Notes under the pieces: generated by a model
What the model saw: the letters and a program-made list of their open reading frames with translations, nothing else
What the model was told of the DNA's origin: nothing
Database searches by the model: none
Shown: one piece after another, positions 1-8,745 of the stretch
How positions within the stretch are numbered: the first letter of the stretch is position 1
How the letters are laid out: each line of letters opens with the position of its first letter
Made by a program: the position numbers and the translations under genes
From: Clostridiales bacterium
Lineage (GTDB): Bacteria; Bacillota; Clostridia; Peptostreptococcales; Anaerovoracaceae
Assembly (NCBI GenBank): GCA_012735145.1
Contig: JAAYIA010000012.1
Span: 1-34,899 of the forward strand
Length of the DNA stretch: 34,899 bases
Direction of reading: 5' to 3'

Positions 1-36
1 TCCTCTCAGCCTGTCTCACAAGCTCCCCATTTTTAA
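1..36 (-). promoter_or_regulatory. TPP (THI element) riboswitch, 5' half, truncated by the window edge
   Basis: Minus strand reads ATGGGGAGCTTGTGAGACAGGCTGAGAGGA, the P2/P3 core of a TPP riboswitch (GGGGAGC ... GGCTGAGA). The 3' half would lie left of base 1. Confidence 0.8.
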
Positions 37-145
37 GTTCCTGTTCATTTTACATCCGTGTTGGCAGTAATACAAGGATTATTTGAACAGTTACAAAATT
101 AGCATAATTCGCTCAAAATACAATTAAACCAACTTATATATCGAA

Positions 146-1057
146 TTAAGCAATTTCATTGGAAGTTTCCAATGCTTTTTCTGCTTTAGTTTTAAGCCAA
201 TTTGGATGTAATTCTGCGATAAGAATGGCTGCAAACATAAGAACAAATCCAATTGCTTTGTTTATTGTCAAAGTTTCTGCAAAAAATACCATTCCGAATA
301 CAATTCCGAAAATGTTTTCAAAACTTAATATGATAGAAACACTTGTCGGGGATTCTGTTTTTTGTGAAATTGTCTGAAACAAGAAGCAAAGTCCTGAGCA
401 AACGATACCCAGATATAGAACCCCAAAAACAACTGTCCCATTAACCTGACCTATAGAGAGATCTTCCTGTGTCAAAGTAAAAATCCACGCAAGTACAGCA
501 GAAACAATAAATTGAAGCATTGTTATAATTCCCGGGTCCTTTCCTTTGCCCCATTTAGCAATCGCAACAATTTGAGTAGCCCAGAAAAGCGAGCTTACTA
601 TTGATATAGTATCTCCAAAGCTTATGCTTAACGATCCGGCAACGGAAACAAAGATAATACCAATCGCACACGTTACAGCCGCTACAATGTGATATAGCTT
701 TGGTCTTTCTTTTAAAACTGCCCATCCAATAAATGGTACAAATATGCAGTATGCTGAAGAGAGAAAATGACTCTTTCCTGGCATCTCAAGCATTACACCG
801 ATTGTCTGTGAGAAATAAGCACAAAACAGACATATTCCTATGAAAATTCCCGACTTTATGTACTCCTTGTCAATTAACTTAAGTTTCTTTCTATAAATCA
901 CCGCCAGAACAATACTAGCAATGGTGAAACGTGTTGCGAGCAGCATTCCAGGTGGAATAAAATCGGTTGAACCCTTAACAGCAACTATTGAGCTTGCCCA
1001 TGCCACCGAAACAAACAGTAGCAACAATTTGCCCTTAAGACTACCACTCTTTTGCAT
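146..1057 (-). CDS. DMT/EamA family transporter
   Basis: Multi-TM protein with EamA-type repeats. ATG at 1057 preceded by GAGAGGAG; this start is preferred over the upstream one at 1081. Confidence 0.85.
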   Translation of the reverse strand: MQKSGSLKGKLLLLFVSVAWASSIVAVKGSTDFIPPGMLLATRFTIASIVLAVIYRKKLKLIDKEYIKSGIFIGICLFCAYFSQTIGVMLEMPGKSHFLSSAYCIFVPFIGWAVLKERPKLYHIVAAVTCAIGIIFVSVAGSLSISFGDTISIVSSLFWATQIVAIAKWGKGKDPGIITMLQFIVSAVLAWIFTLTQEDLSIGQVNGTVVFGVLYLGIVCSGLCFLFQTISQKTESPTSVSIILSFENIFGIVFGMVFFAETLTINKAIGFVLMFAAILIAELHPNWLKTKAEKALETSNEIA

Positions 1058-1721
1058 ACAATAACTCCTCTCATATAACATAAAAATTTAACCTTGCATA
1101 AATTGTTAGTAACTATATTATTATTTTGTTATAAGCTTTAAGAAAACTCATTTTCTATTACAATTCTTCCTTCGCACGTTCATTATTATATCGAACAATA
1201 GGTTGTAATCTTTCCTTCAACCATATGTTTTTTTAAAAAATCTATATTTATTTCTTTCTATCTATTGTTAACATACAAAAAAAGAAAGCCTATTAAATGA
1301 AGCTTTTCAGCAAGCAGCATTAGTGTGGCATTAAAGTAATTCTATACTCTTTTCCTTATACGCTTGTCGTTTAAAGTTGCCGGTGGTCTTTGTTGATAAC
1401 TTGTTTATTCATTTTATAACCATTTATATTCCGAAGGAATCTAGTAATACATACCTTAAGCAGTCCATCAGCTCCGTCGTATTCTATCTTATGTTCTAAA
1501 TCTATTGCGAAATAGACACCCTTCATAAATAGCTGAATCCGGTGGCCCTAAAACCTTATCTTTTTCATCGCCAAAAACAGATAACTTTGCGACAAAAAAA
1601 CCTTTTCATCTTCTTGTAAAGGAGCCTCATCTCTATTATCAACTTCTAATAGTGTGTTCAGGTATTCTAAATTTATCATATCAATTTTCTCGTTTGATTT
1701 TCTGAAAATCTTCGTCTCTCT

Positions 1722-2285
1722 CTAAATACTCCTGGAGGTAGCTTTTAACTGTGTTTTATTTTTTAAATTAACATCTCCATTCTCTTCAGATGTCTTCAAC
1801 ACAAATGTTAACTCGTTTTCGTCAATTTCATATAGCTCAAATAGTTGGCGTAAGCCCATCATTTTTGTTCTTGTACTTGTATTCGTATTAACAAAAATAC
1901 CATCATATATTTTTTTATATTTTGGTTTACTTCGATGATTGTCAAAGTAATATTGCATACCATTTTCAGTTTTATTTACTTGATGAATCAGAACTTGAGG
2001 ATTGTCCTCAATAATAAGCTCAATCATTCCCAAATACATTTCCTGCCAATTTTTAACACTTGTATAAGCTCCTAGATACTCATATCCATTAATTAATTTA
2101 CCAGTTAAAGAATAATCGTCTGCCAAAGAAACTTTTTCTTCGATATACTTCTCAGGTCGAAAATCTGTAACAACCATTGGCCAAATTTCTCTCGCTTGGT
2201 TTAGCATATCTTTATTTCGATCTTCTATTTCAACCGAAGTCCATTTATTATATGCATAAGGCTGTTCTTTTTTACATATTGCAAT
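1722..2285 (-). pseudogene. C-terminal fragment of a larger protein, possibly DUF262/DUF1524 (GmrSD-like)
   Basis: ORF 1722..2207 reads upstream in frame as KKEQPYAYNKWTSVEIEDRNKDMLNQAREIWPMV, which lacks an N-terminus. Family call is from memory of similar C-termini. Confidence 0.4.
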
Positions 2286-2294
2286 TCAATTTCA

Positions 2295-2549
2295 TTAACT
2301 CTTATAGGATTCAACAACTCTTATAGGATTCAACCTCTCCTGGTAGAAAGATTGAATTAAATGTATAGCTAAGACTGTTCCTTTAGTATCATTGTATTCT
2401 CGTGTTTTTATAAACTGAATGTGGGCTGTAGATGGATAACATTTGAATGAAGATACTAAAATTTTTTCATCAGTTTTTTCGTTCTTAGTAATATAATCTA
2501 TTGCCAAATTTAGAGTTGATTTTATTGGATGTGTTTTTGTAATTGCCAT
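2295..2549 (-). pseudogene. Relaxase/mobilization nuclease (MobA/VirD2-like), N-terminal fragment
   Basis: MAITKTHPIKSTLNLAIDYITKNEKTDEKILVSSFKCYPSTAHIQFIKTREYNDTKGTVLAIHLIQSF matches the relaxase N-terminus; it ends after about 80 aa at a 19-bp tandem duplication. Confidence 0.75.
2297..2334. repeat. Perfect 19-bp tandem duplication (AACTCTTATAGGATTCAAC x2)
   Basis: 2297-2315 and 2316-2334 are identical. 19 is not a multiple of 3, so the duplication shifts the frame. Confidence 0.95.
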
Positions 2550-2550
2550 A

Positions 2551-2759
2551 CTAATCACCAGAACTTTCTTTTGATTTATTAAGAAGAAGGGAATGTATAT
2601 CCCATATTTCTTTTACAATTTTTCTATTTTTTCTCTCATATAATCAATTTCATTTTTGTAAATAACACCTGTCGTATTAGTTACTTTTACAATCTTCTTT
2701 ATGTTATTTTTTGCATTTGAAAGTAGCCATTGAAGATGTCTAAATAAATTAATCCTCAT
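2551..2759 (-). pseudogene. MobC-like mobilization protein C-terminal fragment, frameshifted
   Basis: MRINLFRHLQWLLSNAKNNIKKIVKVTNTTGVIYKNEIDYMREKIEKL* then, in another frame, KIVKEIWDIHSLLLNKSKESSGD*; the last stop overlaps the region just before the relaxase ATG, as in mobC-mobA operons. Confidence 0.5.
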
Positions 2760-2773
2760 AATATGTAAGCAAA

Positions 2774-2806
2774 AAGACCGTAACTTTAAACTACGGTCTT
2801 ATTTTT
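2774..2806 (+). terminator. Intrinsic terminator-like hairpin next to the IS left end
   Basis: AAGACCGTA-ACTTTAAAC-TACGGTCTT, 9-bp perfect stem, followed by ATTTTT. Confidence 0.7.
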
Positions 2807-4140
2807 GGTTCTATAAAAAATGCACTTATCTCCATTTCCCGTTACAATTAAAGCACGACCAATAATAGAAAGGGTGAAGATAAGTGCAAAACTATTATAA
2901 CGAAAATCTACTGAATTTAAAAGGTGTTACCATTGAGGACTGTGTACAAACCCAGTGGGCAATCGAAGTCTCACTCAATGCCATACAAGAGATCCCTTGT
3001 TGCCCTATTTGCCAATCGCAGAAAACAGCCATACACGACTATCGTACGCAGAAAATACAACATTTTCTCCTCGGTCCGAAACTTCTCATTCTCACATTGA
3101 AAAAAAGACGATTTGTATGTAAATGCTGTCAAAAAAGATTTACTGAAACCTATGACTTTGTGGGGCGCTATCAGCGTAGAACCAAAGAAAATATTCAGTG
3201 TATTCTTCATGCCTTAAAAGGCATCTGTGCCGTCAAAAGCATTGCAAAACAATACCAAATCAGCGGTTTCACGGTCCAACGTATCTTTTCGCATCTACAA
3301 CCCGTTCCAGAGAGACTTCCCATTACTCTTTGTATCGACGAGTTCAAAGGAAATGCAGGTCATGAAAAGTACCAATGTATTCTTGTCGACGGTGTGAAAA
3401 AGAACATCTACGATATTCTTCCTTCTCGAAACAAAGAAGATCTTCACTCCTATTTCTCACGCTTTTCCAAAGAAGAAAAAGCACGGGTACGCTATGTAGT
3501 CATGGACATGTGCCAAAACTTCGCAAACATTGCAAGAACGCACTTTCCCAATGCACGCATCGTTGCAGATAAGTTTCATTTTGCGAGACAATGTTTTTGG
3601 GCATTAGAAAACACACGAAAAAGAGTGCAAAATACACTTCCTGAAAAAGAGCGACTGTACTTTAAACGAAGTAAATCGATTCTTAGAAAACACGAAAGAA
3701 AACTCGATGAAGACCAAAAAGCAAAGCTTTCTGTCATGAAAGCACAAAGCCCAGACATTTGTGATGCCCATATTTTGAAAGAACAGTATGTCTTATTCTT
3801 AGATGCAAAAACAAGGAAAGAAGCAGAAGAAAAAACTGGAGTATTGGCTTCTTCTCGCAGAAACCTCTGGATTAAAGGAGTTTCATGAATGTATTCATGC
3901 CCATAAGAATTGGAAAGAAGAGATATTACGTCACTTTGAAACTGGACTGACCAACGGTAGAACAGAAGGTTTCAATAACTTGATTAAGGTCATTAAAAGA
4001 ATCTCTTTTGGGATTCCTAACTTCATGAATGTACGAAGAAGAATATTGTTTTGTAGTGCGATAGGAAGATAGAAAAATGAATATAAATAAAAAGGGATAG
4101 GAGATGTTTAGTCTCCTACCCCAACATTTGACACAGAACC
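2807..4140 (+). mobile_element. ISL3-family insertion sequence, disrupted
   Basis: Imperfect terminal inverted repeats: left GGTTCTATAAAAAATG, right (rc) GGTTCTGTGTCAAATG, flanking the ISL3 transposase. No matching 8-bp target duplication seen (TTATTTTT vs TAAAAAGT). Confidence 0.75.
2884..4072 (+). pseudogene. ISL3-family transposase, frameshifted
   Basis: ORFs 2884..3888 (N-terminal zinc ribbon, CPICQ/CKCCQ) and 3803..4072 (GRTEGFNNLIKVIKRISFG) are successive parts of one transposase in frames 1 and 2; GTG start. Confidence 0.85.
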
Positions 4141-4225
4141 TAAAAAGTCCTCTTTTGGGGAAATCTTGTTTTATTAAATTGTTATCTAGGAATCCTACTT
4201 ATCTTTTCGTTCATATCAAATATTT

Positions 4226-4765
4226 TCATACCCCTGTCGTAATATTTATTTGATCCCCTTGTTCAAGTTTATGGATATTCAAAAATGATTGTTCCCCATT
4301 ATATCCACCTCTATGACCAGCTATTACACTTAGTATATTTTTTTCATCTGTTGGATAATCAGTACTTTCTACTATACCAACACCTTCCCTTAGTTCTTTT
4401 TTACTTGTTCCTGAAAATATTGGCAGTGTAACACCTAACTTATTTATTTCAATGTAGCCTATAGCATTGGAGATGATGATTTCATCATCTCCATCAACTT
4501 CTCTATGCTGTGTTTTGTCATTTAGATTCTCCACTAAAACTTTGTTCTCTTGCTTATTAGTATTAGAAATATTAACTTTTTTGTTGTCTTGGAGAACATC
4601 TAACTTTGCATTTTTGATAAAAGTAACTTTATCTCTTTCAATTTCATTTTTTCTATCTTCTACTCTTATACTAGAATAAGCAAAATAACTTATAGAGAGA
4701 ATAACAAGCAGAATACCCGCTACTTGTAAAAAGTTTAGTTTTTTAAGACCTTTCTTTTCTCTCAT
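4226..4765 (-). pseudogene. Sortase, 3'-truncated
   Basis: N-terminal TM plus sortase fold signature (GYIEINKLGVTLPIFSG ... VIAGHRGGYNGEQSFLNIHKLEQGD); ends before the catalytic Cys and Arg regions. Confidence 0.8.
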
Positions 4766-6275
4766 TTTTTCTTTTCCAGTTTCCAAGTAAAATTAAGCCT
4801 AAACCTGAAATCCCTAATATTATGCTGTATAAGAATGGATCTTGCGTATCTCCAGTATTTGGTAGATTTCTATCTGGAGTATCTGTTTTTGGTTTTTCTG
4901 GTTTTGTAGGAACCTCTTTTAGCTTGTTCACCATAGTAAGTTCAGCAGGTTTTCCATTGTTGCCATTTTTTTCTTGAAAATCCCATCTATGGCTTTCACC
5001 GCCGGTAATATTTACAGTATCTGCAATTATGCAACCATCAACATTCTGCCCAACTTCAACAGTATTTCCTACCGCTAAAATACTACCTTGAAATCTTGCT
5101 CGGTTTATATTTATAACTTGATTAGAAGCTCTATTTTTAAAATTCCATAGAACTACTGCATCGCTAAAATCTTCTGTTTCATGATTCGATCTGTCCGTTC
5201 CATCTGTATATTGCAATTTGATTTCAGCACCTATATTTATAGTTTGAGCATTTTTGGTATCTACATTTACAATTATATTAGAACCATTTTTATCAATACC
5301 TTTTATGATAATTGGTCTATCTTTTTCTATCTCTTCTTTAGTTAAATCTAAATAAATTGTACTCCCTGATCCTAAATTTTCATCTTTTATAGAAAATTTT
5401 TGTTCACTTGAATCAACATCATAACCTTCTATGGTTGTAACTTCTTTAAAATAATAATTTCCTTTTTCTAAATCTGTAACTGTAATTTTACCATTTTTAG
5501 TTTTTAGTCCTTATTTAATAGGCGAATTATTGCCCTCTTCATATAAATCAAATACTACATCATCAAGTAATTTACCATCTTCATCAGTTTTAGTTAAAAT
5601 TACTGTCCCCGATGCAGTTGTCTTTACCTTGCTAACATCAAAGTATCTGTTGTTTTCATCATCAAAATTCTTTTCAACACTTGGTGTTTGTGGGTGTGTC
5701 GCTATTTCATCAGATGAGTTTTTTAATTTTTTAAATTCTTCAGCAAAGTTTATGTATTGGTTCCCATTTTTATCCTGAAAAATTTCGTCTTTATTTAGAT
5801 GATCTAACTTATTACCATTCGCAGCGACTTTATTGCCATTATCTACCAATGTCAACTGCACATTCTCTCCGAAAACGGCTTTATTTTTTCTGTTTCCATA
5901 AGAATTTACAAACGAGTTACTCTGAATAAATTTTGCATTTTGTATATATGAAATATCAAGTTTAAGTGTACCTTCTTTAATTATTGTACCAAAGTTGCTT
6001 TGTGCATCTAAATCTCCAACAGCTACATTTCCTGCTGTATGCGCCTTTAGCGTAGCTTTATTAGCAAATATATGGAAATGTTTAGCTATTCCTAAAAGAC
6101 CGCTTCTAGTCACATCATCATCTATTTTCCCTCCATCTGGAGCATTAAATGATGCTGTTGCTTCTAAGGTAACATCTCCTGTTTGTTCTTCTGCATACGC
6201 AATACCACCACCTGTAACAGGTGTATTTAACAGCATAAGTAATACCATCATTACGCTTGCTAATTTCTTCTTCAT
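4743..6275 (-). pseudogene. LPXTG-anchored choice-of-anchor-A / CnaB surface protein, interrupted by one in-frame TAA at 5511-5513
   Basis: ORFs 5511..6275 and 4743..5216 are in the same frame. The interval 5217-5510 is also open (GLKTKNGKITVTDLEKGNYYFKEVTTIEGYDV...). Signal peptide, CnaB segment, SHRWDFQE and LPNTGDT plus TM anchor. RBS GGAGGATGCAGA before the ATG. Confidence 0.85.
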
Positions 6276-6290
6276 TCTGCATCCTCCTTT

Positions 6291-6377
6291 TTATTTTTTA
6301 CCATATTCAACTAAAGATGTTTTTATTTCTTTCAAACTACCATCTTGTATCTCCCAGGTTTTTATTTCTGTTGGCAT
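6291..6377 (-). pseudogene. Short ORF, possible N-terminal remnant of a DUF91/NucS-like protein
   Basis: RBS GAAAGGAG then MPTEIKTWEIQDGSLKEIKTSLVEYGKK*. Similar to N-termini I recall for DUF91-type proteins. Confidence 0.3.
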
Positions 6378-6510
6378 TTTTTCTCCTTTCTTATATGTTC
6401 TTTTTATGTGGAATTTTAATCGATTAATGATTCTACTTTAACCCTTATATTTAAGGCGTTCTACTCTATATTAAAACTAATTGTAAGAATTTAATCATGG
6501 AATTTAATCA

Positions 6511-7070
6511 TCAATTTTCGTTATAACTCTGATCTATCAGGTATTTAATCCTTTCAAGTTTCTCGGCTGACTTTAATGTTATTTCTAAGTCTCCTGTTCC
6601 CCAATGACCAATGTTACTAACATCCCTTACTAAGCCTGCTTTTTGTTCTTCTAAGTAATTATCTGGGTTAAGCCTCAAGTATAGTAGTATGCTTTTTTGT
6701 CTTACTTCTACACATACGATATTTCTAATCTTTTTAAATGCTGTATATAGCTTCAATTGATTTTCAGATACATCATCACCAAGAGATAATATATAGTCAC
6801 GAATTGAATAATAGGTTTCTCTTAGCTCATTACTCGTTCCTTCTAATTGCTCAGCAAAGGTTTTATCTGCTACTTTTTTATAGATGTTCCTCCCTCATTA
6901 CCTTCTACAATAGGCTTTACAATGGGAGTGTTTATTTGTTCAAATAGAATTAGGTCATTACCAAATTTTTTATATTTAATAAGTTTAATATTCTTCTGCA
7001 TTTGATTTACTGCATGCTCATCAAATTTCGTAAAATCGTTGGCAATACATATTTTTAACCATTTTAAAAT
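6511..7070 (-). pseudogene. DUF5655-domain protein, C-terminal part, frameshifted and lacking an N-terminus
   Basis: LKWLKICIANDFTKFDEHAVNQMQKNIKLIKYKKFGNDLILFEQINTP...EGGTS // YKKVADKTFAEQLEGTSNELRETYYSIRDYILSLGDDVSENQLKLYTAFKK...GHWGTGDLEITL; frame changes at a run of six T (plus strand) near 6873-6880. Confidence 0.65.
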
Positions 7071-7163
7071 TTAGCTAGTAAAAATAATAATTATAAACTA
7101 TATCACTTATTATTACAAGTCAAAATAAGTCAAGATAGTGTAAACTTCTTGTGGAATATAAAA

Positions 7164-7216
7164 GCGATAATCTCGTATAATTAAATTTGTATAGAATTTA
7201 GAATAGAGACTATCGC
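7164..7216. repeat. Imperfect inverted repeat upstream of the ISLre2 remnant
   Basis: GCGATAATCTC (7164-7174) and GAGACTATCGC (7206-7216), 10 of 11 pairing, directly before the ATG at 7217. Confidence 0.6.
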
Positions 7217-7741
7217 ATGAATATCTTAACACAAAGACTTAAAAACATAAATGATTTTACTCAGCCTATACTAGATCCTACTGACCCGTTTAATTATGCA
7301 AAATTAGTACAAGATATGAATTTGTTTTCTGATAACTTTTGTAGACAACTGCTAAAAGAAACTTTAGAAAAATATGATTATGAGTTTATAAATACTCCTA
7401 ATAGAACTGATAAATACTATGTTAAGAATACACGTAATAGAACTATAATTACTATTAATGGACCTGTAACCTATAGAAGAACCGAATATCGTTGTAGATC
7501 AACAGGCACTTATTATTGTCCTGCAGATATTAAAGCAGGATTATTTCCTAGACAAACAATACATAACTTTTTAAAAAGAGTTAAATCTATTGAAACTCCA
7601 GTATCACCCTCTAAAGATACACCAGAAACACTATATGTCATGGCTGATGTAAAGTTTATACCAATACAAAAACGAAAAATGCAACGATATCTTTATCGTT
7701 GCATTTTGGATATTTACTATATTTTTGTAATAAAATTCTAA
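7217..7741 (+). pseudogene. ISLre2-family transposase remnant
   Basis: N-terminal ISLre2-like sequence (TIITINGPVTYRRTEYRCRSTGTYY) joined to a mid-protein segment (PRQTIHNFLKRVKSIE...LYVMADVKFIPIQ); far shorter than an intact transposase. Confidence 0.65.
7676..7707. terminator. Strong hairpin terminator, probably for guaA (minus strand)
   Basis: AAAATGCAACGATA-TCTT-TATCGTTGCATTTT, 14-bp perfect stem with a 4-nt loop. Confidence 0.8.
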
Positions 7742-7753
7742 ACCACTCGGGAC

Positions 7754-8725
7754 TTATTCCCACTCTATCGTACTTACGGGTTTATCTGAGATATCCCACA
7801 GCACTCTATTGACTCCCGGTACGTTTGCAATGATTTTATCTCTCATAGTCTTAAGCAGATCCCATGGGAGTTCGGTTGCTTCTGCTGTGACTGCGTCGAC
7901 TGTATCAACTGCTCTGATAATCACAGGCCATCCCATGTAGCGCTTGCCTTCTTTAACGCCTGTTGACTTGAAGTCCGGAACTACGCAGAAGTACTGCCAT
8001 GGAGTTTTCTCCATCTTCCCAATTTCTTCTCTGACTATGGCATCGGCTTCTCTTAGAGCCTCCAGTCTGTCTCTGGTGATTGCTCCTGTACATCTTACGC
8101 CCAGACCCGGTCCAGGGAACGGCTGCCTGTACACCATTGTATCAGGAAGTCCGAGCTCTTTACCGACAGCTCTTACCTCATCCTTATATAGAAGTCTAAC
8201 AGGCTCGACGAGTTCAAACTGCAAGTCCTCAGGTAGGCCTCCCACGTTATGATGTGCCTTGACTCCGCCGGATTCTGTAATATCCGGATATATTGTTCCT
8301 TGTGCAAGGAATTCTATACCTTCAAGTTTGCTCGCCTCCTCTGCAAAGACTTCAATAAACTCATTGCCGATTATCTTTCTCTTGGTTTCCGGATCGGCAA
8401 CGCCTTCGAGCTTATCGAGGAATCTGTCGGTCGCATCAACATAGATTAAGTTTGCATGAAGCTCTTCTTTGAATATTTTAACTACCATCTCCGGCTCGCC
8501 CTTGCGCATAAGTCCATTATTGACGTGCACGCATACGAGCTGACTTCCGATTGCTTTGAGAAGGAGTGCGGCAACAACCGAAGAATCAACTCCACCTGAC
8601 AACGCCAGAAGCACCTTCTTTTCTCCTACCTGCTCTTTGACCATCTCAACCTGCTCATCGATAAATTTCTTCGCAAGTTCATGGTCTGTAATTCTTTCCA
8701 TCGTATCCGGTCTAATATCTGCCAC
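7754..8725 (-). CDS. guaA: GMP synthase, ATP pyrophosphatase plus dimerization domains only (no glutaminase domain)
   Basis: SGGVDSS PP-loop, HHNVGGLPEDLQFELVEP, YRQPFPGPGLG, C-terminal KPVSTIEWE. GTG start at 8725 with AGGAGG upstream. Confidence 0.9.
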   Translation of the reverse strand: MADIRPDTMERITDHELAKKFIDEQVEMVKEQVGEKKVLLALSGGVDSSVVAALLLKAIGSQLVCVHVNNGLMRKGEPEMVVKIFKEELHANLIYVDATDRFLDKLEGVADPETKRKIIGNEFIEVFAEEASKLEGIEFLAQGTIYPDITESGGVKAHHNVGGLPEDLQFELVEPVRLLYKDEVRAVGKELGLPDTMVYRQPFPGPGLGVRCTGAITRDRLEALREADAIVREEIGKMEKTPWQYFCVVPDFKSTGVKEGKRYMGWPVIIRAVDTVDAVTAEATELPWDLLKTMRDKIIANVPGVNRVLWDISDKPVSTIEWE

Positions 8726-8745
8726 CTTAATACCTCCTATGTTAT

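Noticed and set aside
5511-5513. Stop-codon recoding (selenocysteine or pyrrolysine-like) in the adhesin
   Set aside because: The codon is TAA, not TGA or TAG, and there is no adjacent recoding structure; nonsense mutation or sequencing error is simpler.
1100-7216. CRISPR array or intact defence island
   Set aside because: No regularly spaced repeats; only a single 19-bp tandem pair and isolated gene fragments were seen.
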